From: Enchytraeus crypticus
Taxonomy: Eukaryota > Annelida > Clitellata > Enchytraeida > Enchytraeidae
DNA length: 64,000 nt
Assembly (NCBI GenBank): GCA_905160935.1
Contig: CAJHZI010000818.1
Span: 876,001-940,000, forward strand
Direction: 5' to 3'
In this document: piece by piece, positions 34,801 through 43,984 of the stretch
Layout: every line of letters starts with the position of its first letter
How positions within the stretch are numbered: the stretch's first letter is position 1
Translations under genes and position numbers: made by a program
Notes under the pieces: model-generated
Told to the model about the DNA's origin: nothing
The model's database searches: none
Seen by the model: the letters and a program-made list of their open reading frames with translations, nothing else

Positions 34801-36668
34801 ATAGATTTTTGTCTTGCAGATGTAAATCGAGGTTCATTAGTGTAGAACATTAAAAGCCCATCCTAGACTTTTAAATTGCTTACTTGTGTGTAAAGCAGAA
34901 TATTTCATTGGATCATTTCAAGGTAACGTAAGTAACCACTGCATCTTTGCTCATCAAAGCAGTGAGCTTATTGTATAGAAAGAATTGAGTTTCAGAGTAA
35001 ATAAACATCTCAACTATTTAATAATCTTTATAATCGGTTGCGTACTCTGAAGAGTTGAAAGCATGTAGACTAAGCTCTGTGAATCCAGCTTGAATGGGTC
35101 TGAATTTTTGAAGTGACATTTTGTATTGCTGTTCATAATATTGAGAAATGTCACAATTATTTCCATTTAGTATTCGGTACTGTTGCTAACCTTAAACTCT
35201 TAATCTAATCGTATTCTGAGTTTTTCGTCATCTAGGCCTATCAGTGAGTTAGTTATTGGGCTGCAACTGCAGGAATATATTTCTGTCTTTGATAAATCAA
35301 ATCAAGTAAAAATAAATTTGAAATAGAAATAAGAAAATAGTTGCTGACAATTGATGCTTGTTGTTTAGTTTTTCTCCATAGATTGTGTGTAACATGTTTA
35401 GTTATTAGAGGTTTTAGTGATATGATGCCTTTTGCGAACTATAGAGTTCTTCTAATATATGGCACGAGATATAAGTGAATTATCGGCCCATATACTTTGC
35501 CCTACTATCATTGTTCATAATGACCTGACCTCTATTTTGAATGAATAAGATTTAGATTATTTTTACTAAAATTCACCATTGTTTAATTTTTCTTCTAGGA
35601 CTTGGTATCCATGCTATCATTCTTCATACGGTTCTTCTATTGTTACACGCCTATTCTGGGTGGACTCGGTGCCTTCGGCTTCTACATGTTTATCAGGTTT
35701 GTTAATGATTGATTATCTAAATAATTTAAATGATTTATTGTCTATATGATTGAAACGATTAATTATCTACGTGATTGAGATGATTGACTGCCTACATCAT
35801 TGAATGATTGATTAGCTACATGATTGAAGTGATTGATAATTGTCTCAATTATTGAATTGATTGATCAGCTACATGATTGAAATGATTGATTGCCTACATG
35901 ATTGAAATGATTGATTGCCTACTTGATTGAAATGATTGATTGCCTACTTGATTGAAATGATTGATCAGCTACATGATTGAAATGATTGATCAGCTACATG
36001 ATTGAAATGATTGATTGCCTACATGATTGAAATGATTGATTGCCTACTTGATTGAAATGATTGATTATCTACTTGATTGAAATGATTGATTATCTACTTG
36101 ATTGAAATGATTGATCAGCTACATGATTGAAATGATTGATTGTCTATATGATTGAAATGATTGATTATCTACTTGATTGAAATGATTGATTATCTACTTG
36201 ATTGAAATGATTGATTGTCTACATGATTGAGGTGATTGATTATCTACTTGATTGAAATGATTGATTATCTAATTGATTGAAATGATTGATTGTCTACATG
36301 ATTGAGGTGATTGTTGCTAGGTTTCTGGAGAGCCACTGGTTCACGCTGATCACTCAGATGAACCACATTCCTATGGACGTGGACAGAGATAAGCCGACAA
36401 TTGACTGGGTGTCCATGCAGACAGCTGCCACGTGTAACGTTAAGCCCTCTCTCTTCAACAACTGGTTCACTGGACATCTCAACTTCCAGATTGAGCATCA
36501 GTTAGTTAACTGAATTCAGTATATCAACGTCAGTTTGGAGTCCCTGTTATCGTCTGTGAACGACGAGCTGTTGATCAACTAATTAGTGCTAAACGTTCAT
36601 TGTAACGTTTTGAAAATTCTTCTTAATCTTTGCATTTGAAATAAAGCGATACCTTGAATAAATCTTTA

Positions 36669-36701
<33 letters not shown>

Positions 36702-39658
36702 GAATAGTAATAATAAAATAATAATAATAGTGATCATCATCACCATCTTCCCTTGGATCTCAGTTTGGCTCGGGTCGGGATACGAATATACATTCTTTCC
36801 CATTCGTTTTATAAGTTTCTGTAGCAATATCTAGAGCATAGGCACTCATCAACCGATTGCTCTTTCTGACATTCGTTTGGATCTGAATGCTTTGTTGCCT
36901 TTTATGACACTTGCAACCCACTTGCAACACTCGACCGCGGATCAGTATGTGCGGGGTTCATATCCAGGGCTCGTCCGTCACTGACATCGCTTTCGAGTGA
37001 GGAAACTGACGTTAACCTTAGCTTTAGCTTTTTTTTACGTTTGGCCTATTCTTCTGCAATCTGGGCACCACACTGGTAATATTAACACTAATATTATTTT
37101 ATATAACAAATATTATGATCAATATTATTAATAAATTAGCATTACTATTAATAGTGACACTAATAAAATAATGATGATAATTTGCTAAAGATTATTAATA
37201 ATAGTAACTATTGTTTAACGTCCATCTTTCTCCGAGGATTACTTTGGTGACGCCACTACTGCACAGCCACTGTGCATCCACCCAACTCAACAAGTTTTGC
37301 CAGAAATGACCTGCAAAGAAAAAGCTATAATGTTTGAAAAACTATTAATTAAAGCCTACTGAGAAAGGTGGACCACAATTTACGTGGGATGCGGTAATTA
37401 AGAAGGAAATGAAAAATAGGGGATTGACTGATGATATGGTGTGGGACAGGGAGGGCTGGAGAACGTCTATTCTTATCCCGACCCTGGTTAAACTGGGATT
37501 TAAAGAAAGATGATGATGATTAATTAAGCCTACTAACAGATGTAATAATTACTAAGAGGTCAAATTTTGCCACTATTTTATTGAGTTATGTCTAAATTTA
37601 GGAGTTTGTAATATTCATTTTAAAAATAAACTATCCAATAGTCCAATGCTACTTGTCTTCGCTTGAATAAAGTTGATTTAACATGATTGGAATTTATAGG
37701 CAGGTTCCTATTGATAATTGCTGAAACAAATTATCGACGTTACATATCTAAAAGCTTGTTTTCTAATGTTGTCCGATACTTTAATCAATATTTTATACCA
37801 CTGAAGTTGTAAAAAGGTGAGACGTTTTACATTATTTCTTATTATTTTTGCAATTATTGAATTTTAATTAGGCCCAATTATCGAATTTCTAGTTTAATTT
37901 TTTGTGTTACAGCTTGTTTCCCACTATGCCCAGGCATAATTACCCCGTGGTGGCGCCATTAGTCAAGTCTCTGTGCAAGAAACACCATGTGCCTTACATT
38001 GAAAAAGATCTTTCGACCGCCATTGTTGACATCTACAGGTTAATATTCTGTTCATCGTTGATCTTTAATATATTGTCTATTTGCAATGATTATAATTCGC
38101 AATTATAGTGAAGTTCGATATATTATTTTGTTGAAATTTGGCTCCACTCAACTAATGTTTTATTGAGTATCGGCAATTTCACATAAGGAAACATACTTTA
38201 AATCATTAATATTTGATTGTTATTATTATTATTATTATTTTAATTTTTTTAAATATTTACCCCGGTGTAAAGAACCTGAGGTTTGATAAAAACGATTCAA
38301 GCAATACGTGTTGAATCGCCGTCCGGCTACTCGAGGCCATCAATCGGATTAAAAGAACTACTCAAGCAGACTGCATTAAATCTTTGCAAACTCATGGAAA
38401 GCCTTTACCAAAGAAAAGAGGTCTCTTGCTTATCGCCGGTTTGCTCTGCAATAAGTCTGCCTATGCCATTAATAAAGTCAACTCCTTCGGCATTCATGGG
38501 GCCCATGATTTCAGTGGCCACCAGAACAACTTCGTACCCTAAGGACAGATCGCGCTACTTATCCAGTTTTCTTAGAGGCGGCAAGCTCAGCAGCTCCACT
38601 GGCAGTGACTGAAGTCGTATTCAGATAGGAGTTTGTCATAGTGTCAATGACCGTGACATTTCATATGGAACATTTACCATTGCACCAAGGCACTAAGGTG
38701 CAATGGTTATTATTATTATTATTATTAGTATATTGATTATTAGTATTGTTAAGATTAGTATTACTATTATTAGTATGACTTATTTTGCATCTGCAATTGA
38801 TCAGTGTTGACTAAATTACTGTATTTGATTATATTAGGCTCTGCATACTATGAATACAATTTTTATGTTTGGTAATTATTTTAACTTGACAATTTATCTT
38901 ACCTAGTACAATTCTTTAACAGTGACATGTCTGGAACTGGTCCTCGAGACTACTTAACGATATCCTGCTGCTGTGGACTCTTCTATTGTTTTCAATGTTA
39001 CTAATACTTTTATAAGGCAATTTGCCAAATTAAAACTATTCTTGCTAAATTTCAAACCTTTGTAACACCAGAAATTTTTGAATTCGTCTACAGACTGATG
39101 GATTAAAACTCGTTTAGCTGTTGGTTATACTTATCTATAACTAATTATAGGGCTCTAGATATCAGTTCTGACTGTCAAATTACATAATAATACTTCTGCT
39201 GTTTTCACACTAAGCGTTCATTTTATTTTATTTCCTACTTAGTGATAATTATGTATTTAACTATATAAGTTTTCTGCCACAATTTTTTTCATACGTACGC
39301 CAAATTTGTCTTTGTTTAAGATTCAAGCAAAATAATGCATTATCATTGCTGAGGACTGGTACGTCTGCTGTCGCTGCTCTCTTAACCTTAGATTAACCAT
39401 TTATTAACCATGCAGGTTGTAAATTATAAAATATATTCCTAGTCTTTCAGCTTTCCTGTTGTTTCCGCGGAATCCAGAACCGGGAGTTAAGTATGCACCA
39501 TTGATGTTATTTATTGATATAGTATTGAATTTATTGAGTTTGTGTTTATTTGACTGATATTTTGATTGATGTGTGAGGGATGAATTAAGTGATTGATTGA
39601 TTGTTTCAGATCTCTGCGTAAATCAGGACTCCTGTGGTTTGAGGCTTACTATAACTAG
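28685..39658 (+). CDS. Fads: Front-end fatty acyl desaturase, tandem copy 2 (whole gene; initiating exon only tentative)
   Basis: Same enzyme family as copy 1: cytochrome b5 fused to a membrane desaturase that acts at the carboxyl side of existing double bonds in polyunsaturated acyl chains. Exons: 28685-28863, 30211-30318, 31073-31273, 32153-32254, 32953-33139, 33959-34035, 35599-35696, 36321-36500, 37913-38038, 39610-39658, giving 435 visible residues. HPGG sits about residue 45. The histidine boxes are canonical: HDYGH (171-175), HFLHH (208-212), QIEHH (374-378, split by an intron). Splice sites are all GT-AG and phases match copy 1. The first visible exon begins in phase 1, so a short 5' coding exon is needed; a candidate is at 26802-26811. 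AATAAA lies at 39897. Tandem duplication is the simplest origin. Substrate preference cannot be assigned by eye. Confidence 0.94.
28920..29022 (+). mobile_element. LINE family D 3' end
   Basis: cccactcatatgtggaaatg, gaagagtggaggcgttatat, gacctgccagtaggcagtgc, in the first intron after the FADS copy 2 b5 exon. Confidence 0.75.
29055..29225 (+). repeat. Dispersed repeat family P
   Basis: cagtgcactgccaagtggca, gtctgctttctcactctata, ccataccttatgtagcctat. Confidence 0.75.
29250..29290. repeat. Perfect 20-bp inverted repeat, 1-nt spacer
   Basis: tataacaattctcaacaata at 29250-29269 and its exact complement at 29271-29290. Confidence 0.95.
29320..29600 (+). mobile_element. LINE C-terminal fragment with Cys-His motif
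   Basis: The frame reads [20 protein letters not shown] and [15 protein letters not shown], then [11 protein letters not shown]: the zinc-knuckle-like C-terminal end seen in several LINE polyproteins (usually C-x-C-G...H-x3-4-C; the last Cys is Asn here). Confidence 0.6.
29601..30210. other. FADS copy 2 intron, nothing recognised
   Basis: AT-rich sequence without exon-like frames. Confidence 0.5.
30211..30318 (+). CDS. Fads: FADS copy 2, exon completing the b5 domain
   Basis: Follows tatatag. Encodes [17 protein letters not shown] and [12 protein letters not shown] before donor gtgagt. It carries the second haem His. It is seven codons shorter than the copy 1 exon. Confidence 0.92.
31073..31273 (+). 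CDS. Fads: FADS copy 2, first membrane-helix exon
   Basis: Follows gtcgcag. Encodes [20 protein letters not shown], a hydrophobic hairpin through [17 protein letters not shown], and ends TTAQ before gtgtgc. It is 201 nt, as in copy 1. Confidence 0.92.
31615..31700 (+). mobile_element. LINE family A terminal fragment
   Basis: ctgacatcatccctggatga, GAGGAAACGGACGTTAAACC and a TTA tail; only the final 3' end is present. Confidence 0.8.
32153..32254 (+). CDS. Fads: FADS copy 2, histidine box 1 exon
   Basis: Follows ttgtcag. Encodes [18 protein letters not shown] and HYFVIGHLK before gtatgc. Box 1 is the canonical HDYGH. It is 102 nt. Confidence 0.93.
32299..32336. repeat. Perfect 38-bp palindrome, no spacer
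   Basis: tattataaatgtgtgatag followed directly by its exact complement, 44 bases after the donor of the FADS copy 2 box 1 exon. Confidence 0.95.
32953..33139 (+). CDS. Fads: FADS copy 2, histidine box 2 exon
   Basis: Follows tttccag. Encodes [25 protein letters not shown] and [15 protein letters not shown], ending in phase 1 before gtatgt. Box 2 is HFLHH. It is 187 nt. Confidence 0.94.
33195..33335 (-). mobile_element. tRNA-derived SINE1
   Basis: tcagtttcctcactcgaaag, gcggtcgaatatcttatcga, gacatcgtcactggctctga in reverse. Confidence 0.85.
33695..33825 (-). repeat. Dispersed repeat family P, partial
   Basis: aagattaacttgttgatctt and gataccttggacctgtcact in reverse. Confidence 0.65.
33959..34035 (+). 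CDS. Fads: FADS copy 2, short loop exon
   Basis: Follows ttttttag. Encodes [20 protein letters not shown] then RDWL, before donor gtgagc. Its 3' edge and donor fall inside a 112-bp tandem duplication, so a decoy donor-like site (gttagc) lies downstream at about 34148. Confidence 0.92.
34033..34256. repeat. 112-bp tandem duplication spanning an exon donor
   Basis: Unit 1 starts at the last codon of the FADS copy 2 loop exon (ctg|gtgagcagatctgat); unit 2 starts at about 34145 (ctggttagcagatctgat). Both continue through cccccgtgttgtg-tcgggtg to aaacaatctg. Confidence 0.9.
34080..34560 (-). repeat. Dispersed repeat family P, long copy
   Basis: Reverse orientation of the full copy at 58015-58380: gaataggg...ccgcaaacaatctg, cgtaagaggcgactaaggca, ctcaccatgaaatatttttc, gaagccacctcagaagccat. 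Confidence 0.8.
34561..35598. other. FADS copy 2 intron, nothing recognised
   Basis: AT-rich, no repeat family or exon-like frame seen. Confidence 0.5.
35599..35696 (+). CDS. Fads: FADS copy 2, membrane-helix exon
   Basis: Follows ttcttctag. Encodes [20 protein letters not shown] and [10 protein letters not shown], ending inside an Arg codon before gtttgt. It is 98 nt. Confidence 0.9.
35705..36315. repeat. 25-bp minisatellite directly before the box 3 exon of FADS copy 2
   Basis: About 23 copies of gattgaaatgattgattgcc-tacwt with variants (atcagctac, attatctac, attgtctac). It ends only a few bases before the splice acceptor at 36320 and must supply the branch-point region. Confidence 0.95.
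36321..36500 (+). CDS. Fads: FADS copy 2, exon with most of histidine box 3
   Basis: Follows gttgctag, directly after a 25-bp minisatellite. Encodes [20 protein letters not shown] and [18 protein letters not shown] with a split second His, then donor gttagt. It is 180 nt. Confidence 0.94.
36665..36890 (-). repeat. (TAA)n and family Q copy
   Basis: aataataataataataataa at 36670-36725, then atcttcccttggatctcagt and cgggtcgggatacgaatata (family Q, reverse). Confidence 0.65.
36928..37030 (+). mobile_element. tRNA-derived SINE1, 5'-truncated
   Basis: actcgaccgcggatcagtat, ggggttcatatcc, GAGGAAACTGACGTTAAC. Confidence 0.8.
37198..37330 (-). mobile_element. 3' end of a LINE A-related element
   Basis: Reverse complement ends gatggacgttaaac and contains a diverged version of the LINE A 3' UTR (tgacctgcaaagaaaaag region). 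Confidence 0.5.
37385..37520 (+). repeat. Dispersed repeat family Q with GAT tail
   Basis: ggggattgactgatgatatg, cttatcccgaccctggttaa, gatgatgatgat. Confidence 0.65.
37913..38038 (+). CDS. Fads: FADS copy 2, exon completing box 3
   Basis: Follows gtgttacag. Completes QIEHH, then [20 protein letters not shown] and LSTAIVDIY, ending inside an Arg codon before donor gttaat. It is 126 nt. Confidence 0.93.
38270..38730. mobile_element. Unidentified decayed element with hairpin and TTA tail, in a FADS copy 2 intron
   Basis: On the - strand a frame reads [20 protein letters not shown], then [20 protein letters not shown], a stop, and [13 protein letters not shown]. It looks like a once-coding sequence with one C-to-T nonsense change. 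On the + strand its edge is a perfect 10-bp hairpin (CCATTGCACC, 38677-38706) followed by (TTA)n, as at LINE 3' ends. Family unknown. Confidence 0.45.
39610..39658 (+). CDS. Fads: FADS copy 2, terminal exon
   Basis: Follows ttgtttcag. Encodes [16 protein letters not shown] and a TAG stop. It is one codon shorter than copy 1. Confidence 0.93.
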
Positions 39659-39896
39659 TTGCTAAGAAAGGCAAAATTTTATTTCTGATGTTTCCTATGC
39701 TTGAGAAAGACAAAAGTTTTACTTCTGAATGTTTTCTACGCATTCCTATTTTATCTGATTTCAACATTTAACTATATTTTTGCTATTTAGAATGATCTTG
39801 TTAGTTTGTACATTTTTTGTAGATTTTCTAACTTTTGCCTCACTCTGTCACTTTATAAGAGTCAATTTATATGATTTGGGTTTGTTATTGTATGTT

Positions 39897-39902
39897 AATA
39901 AA
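39897..39902 (+). promoter_or_regulatory. Likely polyadenylation signal of FADS copy 2
   Basis: AATAAA about 240 bases after the stop, followed by T/G-rich sequence. A further AATAAA near 41320 (ctacaataaaag) could serve a longer 3' UTR or another transcript. Confidence 0.5.
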
Positions 39903-42180
39903 TATTGTGAATTTTCTATGCTGATTTATCGTCACTGTGCACTCGTAAACTAAATCATAAATAGAAATTATGTTACATTACATTATAGGTGCCAGGGTGA
40001 TGCTGGGTATTGCAGGACTCTTTTTCGTCACTGATCTTTTTGTTAAAAATTAACTCAAACTTTAATTGTATTTTAATCAAACTAAGTTAATTAGATCACT
40101 CCCTGTCTCACCTAATTGATTTAATTAAATTATGTGAAATTTTACGCAAATGAACTATATCATTGTAGGAATCCTAGTACGTATATGTAGAGATAGTGGA
40201 ATGTCAAATGTGCCAAATATTTGACATTACTCGACGCGTGTGACAAGAAATATTAAAATATCGTTGTTATTGAATATTCTATCACTAATGGCATATCTGT
40301 GTAGATTGTAGTATGAAGAATAATTTACAGTGTAATTTATTGCTCTGTACGGATGTGTTTTAGACTCACTTTATCTGTATTAGATATTTCTAGTTGCTGT
40401 TTAGGTTAAATATTCAGTAATCATTGTCTAGATTTAAAATATCATTTTCTTATAAGTAGTTTTTGTTCACTTTAGTTGCTTGATTGACAGGTTTTGCTAT
40501 ATTATTGTTTTGATATTTTATTGTATATTCCTCTAATTAGCGATATGTTCTACATTTATGTGCCACTGAAAACAATAACTCTCGGTATTGGTTCTTAATG
40601 TTATAATTGATTACATTGCCAATTAGTCTTTTACTAAACTGTATGAACTAATGCACGATAAATAGAATAATTTAAAATCTAGTAGGATATTCCAAATGGT
40701 GTAAACTTTATTATCAAGACGTAAAGAAAATTGCACTTCTGAGTTTCTGTGCATGTAGTTATAGTTATTCTAAGCAACAGCTGGTCTGAGACTCTAAGCT
40801 GTCGTGGAAGAGTTATTTAAGCTATAGTGGAAGACTCGTAAGCATATCAGCTACGGTGAAATAGTCTATAGGCTAATTCTTTCGGGATGAGACAGATTGT
40901 ACTTAAACTGATTGAACTGTAGTGGCATTAATTGTTGTTATGAAATGACTTTAATTGTGACGTTGTTGTGAGGTGGTAATAGCTAGTTGTATCTTTTTGT
41001 AACGTGTTGCTTGCATACAATTCTATCAAGTATCTCCAAGTGTGTTAGCACTTTTGGCAAACGAGGCCGCGCATTTGCATTCTTCCTATTTTGTCGTATA
41101 TTAAACCGAAGCAATAATTAAAGAAAAGTCTTTATTCTCTGTTCTCATTGATGTCTTTTGACTGATTTAAAATGGTGTACGTTAAATCATTGACATTTTT
41201 TCATAATTACGCAGAAGAAATCAGTAGACACTTACGCTAAACCAAACTCGGCAATGCGGCTATTACGTGTGACACTAGAGATTTGTCTGCTGTTGTGGTC
41301 ACGTGTCCCCCTGCCTACAATAAAAGTTTTGCAACGATGATTTATATTAAGTCGTAGTCTCGATTCTCCTTCCCACAAATTTGAAACTAAAAATTTTACC
41401 ATTTAAATTAATGAAATAGACGCTAGAGGTATTTAGTATTCAAATTTTGTTGAAAAATATGATAGCACTCTCAAATTTGAGAAAATTTCTGACTGATATC
41501 GATGTATCACCTTTTCTTTTCAATGTAAACATACTGTAATCATTGTTCTCAATGTAAGGTATATCAAAAATCTGTGAAGTCAAAGAGAAAGCACATCATA
41601 GACAAATCTAACTATTATTCTGTTGACCAACAACGGGCAAATATTGATTAAGTGAAACTTGTTGTTGCTAGCTATTAAATTAGCGAAGAATGTAAATATG
41701 CTTTTAGTGATCTTGTAACTTACTGCCCATCGTTCTTGAGTTTATTCACCAGTCAGTTGGACCTCATATTGATTTTGATATCTACTGCCAAACTTCGTTT
41801 TCTAATTTAGGTATAATCATTTTACTTGCATATTTTGATAACTTATTTTGACGCTGTAATGCAAAGGCGCCGAAGCAGGTCGCTAGTTGTGTTCTAAAGC
41901 ATAATTGGCGTAATAAATTTTATACATGAGTACTGACAATAAATTTTTACAGTTTTTGTAATCATATTATACTTGACAATGAACATAATTTTGATTAAAT
42001 AATAATTGTCTCCAAATCTGTTGTCTTTGCTGTTGTTCCGTAGTGCTCGATACTATAATTGACTACAGTGGCATTCTAATTATTATTATCGTACTTTATC
42101 GTAAGAGTAAAATTGTTCGCTTTATATGTTAGTCAGGAATTAAAATTGAGTGAGCTATAGATACTGTGAACGGAAATTAC
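39903..42180. other. Intergenic, no gene recognised
   Basis: AT-rich. A weak LINE family B tail lies at about 42030-42100 (tagtgctcgatactataatt) and a polyA-like aataaaag near 41320. No exon-like frames found. Confidence 0.5.
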
Positions 42181-42184
42181 TTAA

Positions 42185-42415
42185 ATATGTTGATCGCGTA
42201 GAGGTAACGTTATGAAGTTTTAAATGACAGATCCTGATCTAGATTGTACTCTCATGGGTTCGAATCCCAGCTGCTCTGATCTGAGAGTAAAATCTCAGAC
42301 GTTTACTGGACTGGTTATACGGAAAATGATCTTAATTGCCTAACGGTTTAAACATGTATTAAAAGTGATAGATATCGACATAGCTGATCATTTCGTTATA
42401 ATGCTTGTTTACTTT
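42185..42415 (+). mobile_element. tRNA-derived SINE2
   Basis: gcgtagaggtaacgttatga, B box GGTTCGAATCC, actggactggttatacggaa. Confidence 0.85.
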
Positions 42416-42622
42416 TAAATGGAAAAAGAAAGAATATTCAAGTTCAAGGGAATTGGTCGTCCTTGTTGTTGTTGCTAAATACAGACTTAATAAAGTTGTA
42501 CTCTCTGCTTTATTTGTAAGAAAATTAGTTTAAGATCGTTGACGTCATGTTATTTAAAGTATACCCTGGACATTATATCATATTAACGTCAATGCTCAGT
42601 TGCAACACGCTACAATACTATG

Positions 42623-42697
42623 TGTGTATATATATATATATACAGTATATATATATATGTATATATATATGTATATAGATATATATATATATATATA

Positions 42698-42768
<71 letters not shown>
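42623..42768. repeat. (TA)n microsatellite
   Basis: Interrupted (TA)n with a few tg and ga steps. Confidence 0.98.
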
Positions 42769-42772
<4 letters not shown>

Positions 42773-42814
42773 CTACGAGATTAGGTATGTTAGATGTTTT
42801 AAAGACATACTATA

Positions 42815-42902
42815 ATATGTGGAGGTGAAGAGGAAAGCGGAAGATAGAGATAAGTGGAGGCGTTATATACCATGGACCTGCCACTAGGTAGTGCTCTAAG
42901 AT
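42815..42902 (+). mobile_element. LINE family D terminal fragment
   Basis: gaggtgaagaggaaagcgga, gataagtggaggcgttatat, ggacctgccactaggtagtg. Confidence 0.75.
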
Positions 42903-43304
42903 ATTGCTACATATCCCCATGAGGCTGTAACACCAGTACCACTATTACAAGGAGCCTATGTGGATACTTGTATGTAGGCCGATGTGAAAATATATTTTCG
43001 CATCTGCTCTGTTGTTAGGTTCAAACTTTATCCAGACTGGCAATTGTAATCTCTCTAATAATGTACTATATTGTACTATTCTTCAGCTTTTGTACTAACT
43101 GCGTCGCTACATCTTTCTGGTAGATATGTCATTTAATGGTCATAATTGTGTTGTATTTCAGTTATATATTTAACTTGATCAATGTATGTCTTCTACACTT
43201 GAATATGCTGTGGATTTCTGTTTATCGCTAGTCTGTGTAGTTGCTTTTGTTATTAGCTATTCTGCATAATTCTGTAAAAACCTTTTAGCGGTATATCTCT
43301 ATTC

Positions 43305-43500
43305 GGTGACGACACCGAGGGGACTTGATAGGAAACGGAATATTAAGGTCGGCTCTCCATCGTCCTGACACTACCAAGTGTACAAGACTAGGTTTTTATT
43401 TGTCCCTGGGAAGTGAAAAACCCACGCCGCTATGCAGTTTCGAACTCGCGACCTCTCGTTCTATAGGCATGCTCTCTACCACTGCGCCACGAGGCATTCT
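43305..43500 (-). mobile_element. tRNA-derived SINE4
   Basis: Reverse complement carries a near-perfect A box (TGGCGCAGTGG) and a B box-like AGTTCGAAACT, then an unrelated 3' body. The 5' acceptor stem has no 3' partner, so it is not a tRNA gene. Confidence 0.7.
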
Positions 43501-43886
43501 GCATAATGGTATAAAATAGAAGAAATCATATTATAATACAAATTAATTTTTCTCTTTTTCTGCTGCTGATGACTGGTTATGTCGAATTAAAGTGGAACAG
43601 ATATTTTTGAACGACACAATTTGGCTCTAATCCTAAACAGTATGCCTAACTAATTTTAATTATCTTGTACTATTCTGGATATATTTTCATTCTGCTCTTG
43701 CTATTAACTTTGATCATTGGTTTTCATTAGTTTCTATATCTGATAAGTGATTATCTAGACGTGATGTTATGTGCCCGCTATGACAGGCAAGTGTTTGTTG
43801 TAGTAGTATATGTTTTGTAGCACTGAATAGTCTTAGTCCTGACTGTCTGTCTAATGCTTTTAGCGCATGAGGCATTGCAGGAAAAG

Positions 43887-43889
<3 letters not shown>

Positions 43890-43952
<63 letters not shown>

Positions 43953-43968
43953 ACATGTTATATATATA
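43890..43968. repeat. (TA)n at the 3' end of a LINE
   Basis: (TA)n next to the AAT tail of LINE A. Confidence 0.95.
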
Positions 43969-43984
43969 TAAAATAAATAATAAT

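Noticed and set aside
38283-38612. 109-codon + strand frame as a gene
   Set aside because: No recognisable family; it lies inside a FADS copy 2 intron and the opposite strand reads more like an old protein.
42600-42815. Open frames of alternating Ile and Tyr here and at 45744, 49794, 49878, 57819 and 57872
   Set aside because: They are translations of (TA)n microsatellites.
43430-43500. tRNA gene on the - strand
   Set aside because: A and B boxes are present, but acceptor-stem pairing is lacking and a SINE body follows.
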